Assembly (NCBI GenBank): GCA_013396635.1
Contig: WBMW01005156.1
Location: forward strand, 458,976-522,975
Direction of reading: 5' to 3'
From: Penelope pileata
Taxonomy: Eukaryota; Chordata; Aves; Galliformes; Cracidae
Length of the DNA: 64,000 bases
The notes under the pieces are model-generated. The model was not told the origin of the DNA. It saw only the letters and a list, made by a program, of their open reading frames with translations, and searched no databases. Positions 63,861 to 64,000 of the stretch are shown here, in pieces. The position numbers and the translations under genes are program-made. Each line of letters opens with the position of its first letter. Positions within the stretch are counted from its first letter, which is position 1.

Positions 63861-64000
63861 CAGAATCACAGCGGTTGGAAGGGACCTCTGGAGATCATCT
63901 AGTCCAACCCTCCTGCTAAAGCAGGTTCCCTACAGTAGGGAATACTCATAAAGTAGTCTGTTCCAGTGGTCTGTCACCCTCACAGTAAAGAAGTTTTCTC
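63861..64000 (-). mobile_element. CR1 LINE 3' end, continues past the window
   Basis: Antisense CR1 tail: CAGAATCACAGCGGTTGG, AAGGGACCTCTGGAGATC, ATCTAGTCCAACCCTCCTG, CTAAAGCAGGTTCCCTACAG, then CTGTTCCAGTGGTCTGTCACC. Compared with the 32.6 kb copy, about 60 bp between the GGTTCCCTACAG and CTGTTCCAG blocks are missing and replaced by a short AT-rich piece, so it carries an internal deletion. The 5' part lies outside the window. Confidence 0.92.

Noticed and set aside
1..64000. tRNA, rRNA, CRISPR array, operon or phage content
   Set aside because: No intact tRNA B-box with a matching cloverleaf was seen (the one GGTTCGAAT lies in CR1). There are no regularly spaced repeats, no dense co-directional open frames and no Shine-Dalgarno pattern.

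Overview
This is vertebrate, almost certainly avian, nuclear DNA and most likely from a galliform such as chicken. Three things point there. CR1 LINE tails are scattered on both strands, many ending in the typical imperfect ATTCTATGA-like repeats. There are two copies of a mariner element of the Galluhop/Mariner1_GG type. There is a solo LTR of a bird ERVL-like family. The background is AT-rich, with no bacterial-style gene packing, no operons and no CRISPR array. Family names come from remembered consensus sequences, because no search could be run.

Layout: 0-14 kb is AT-rich unique sequence with three CR1 pieces (about 1.6-2.15, 7.67-7.9 and 11.0-11.3 kb). A solo ERVL-like LTR (14.2-14.8 kb) is followed by a minus-strand CR1 that keeps the end of its reverse-transcriptase reading frame (15.0-15.7 kb). 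15.7-32.5 kb is mostly unique sequence with two CR1 tails. At 32.5-36.5 kb there is a pair of opposed CR1 fragments, the only CpG island in the window (34.5-34.88 kb), and a long decayed CR1 with a second CR1 inserted in it. At 37.5-40.7 kb there is an internally deleted mariner and three CR1 fragments. At 44.3-45.2 kb there is a TATA-containing LTR-like block. 45-64 kb is AT-rich DNA with a near full-length but dead mariner (53.6-54.9 kb), a 66-nt pure purine tract (58.7 kb), a CR1 scrap and a CR1 running off the right edge.

I recognise no intact host protein-coding gene. The open frames over 100 codons are CR1, mariner, antisense of those, or unsupported. The best evidence for a host gene is the CpG island, which would suit a promoter, together with a consensus 5' splice site on the minus strand 250 bp away and several exon-like minus-strand segments farther left (31.4, 23.7, 8.2, 4.9, 4.1 and 3.85 kb). 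Decoy exons are common in any vertebrate sequence and I could not match these to a known protein. They are therefore reported as testable candidates in the findings, not as genes.

The mobile elements appear inactive: 5'-truncated, frameshifted, lacking catalytic residues, or reduced to solo LTRs. I found no convincing new biological system. The items most worth checking are the CpG island with its possible minus-strand transcript, the unclassified LTR-like block, and the mariner deletion derivative.
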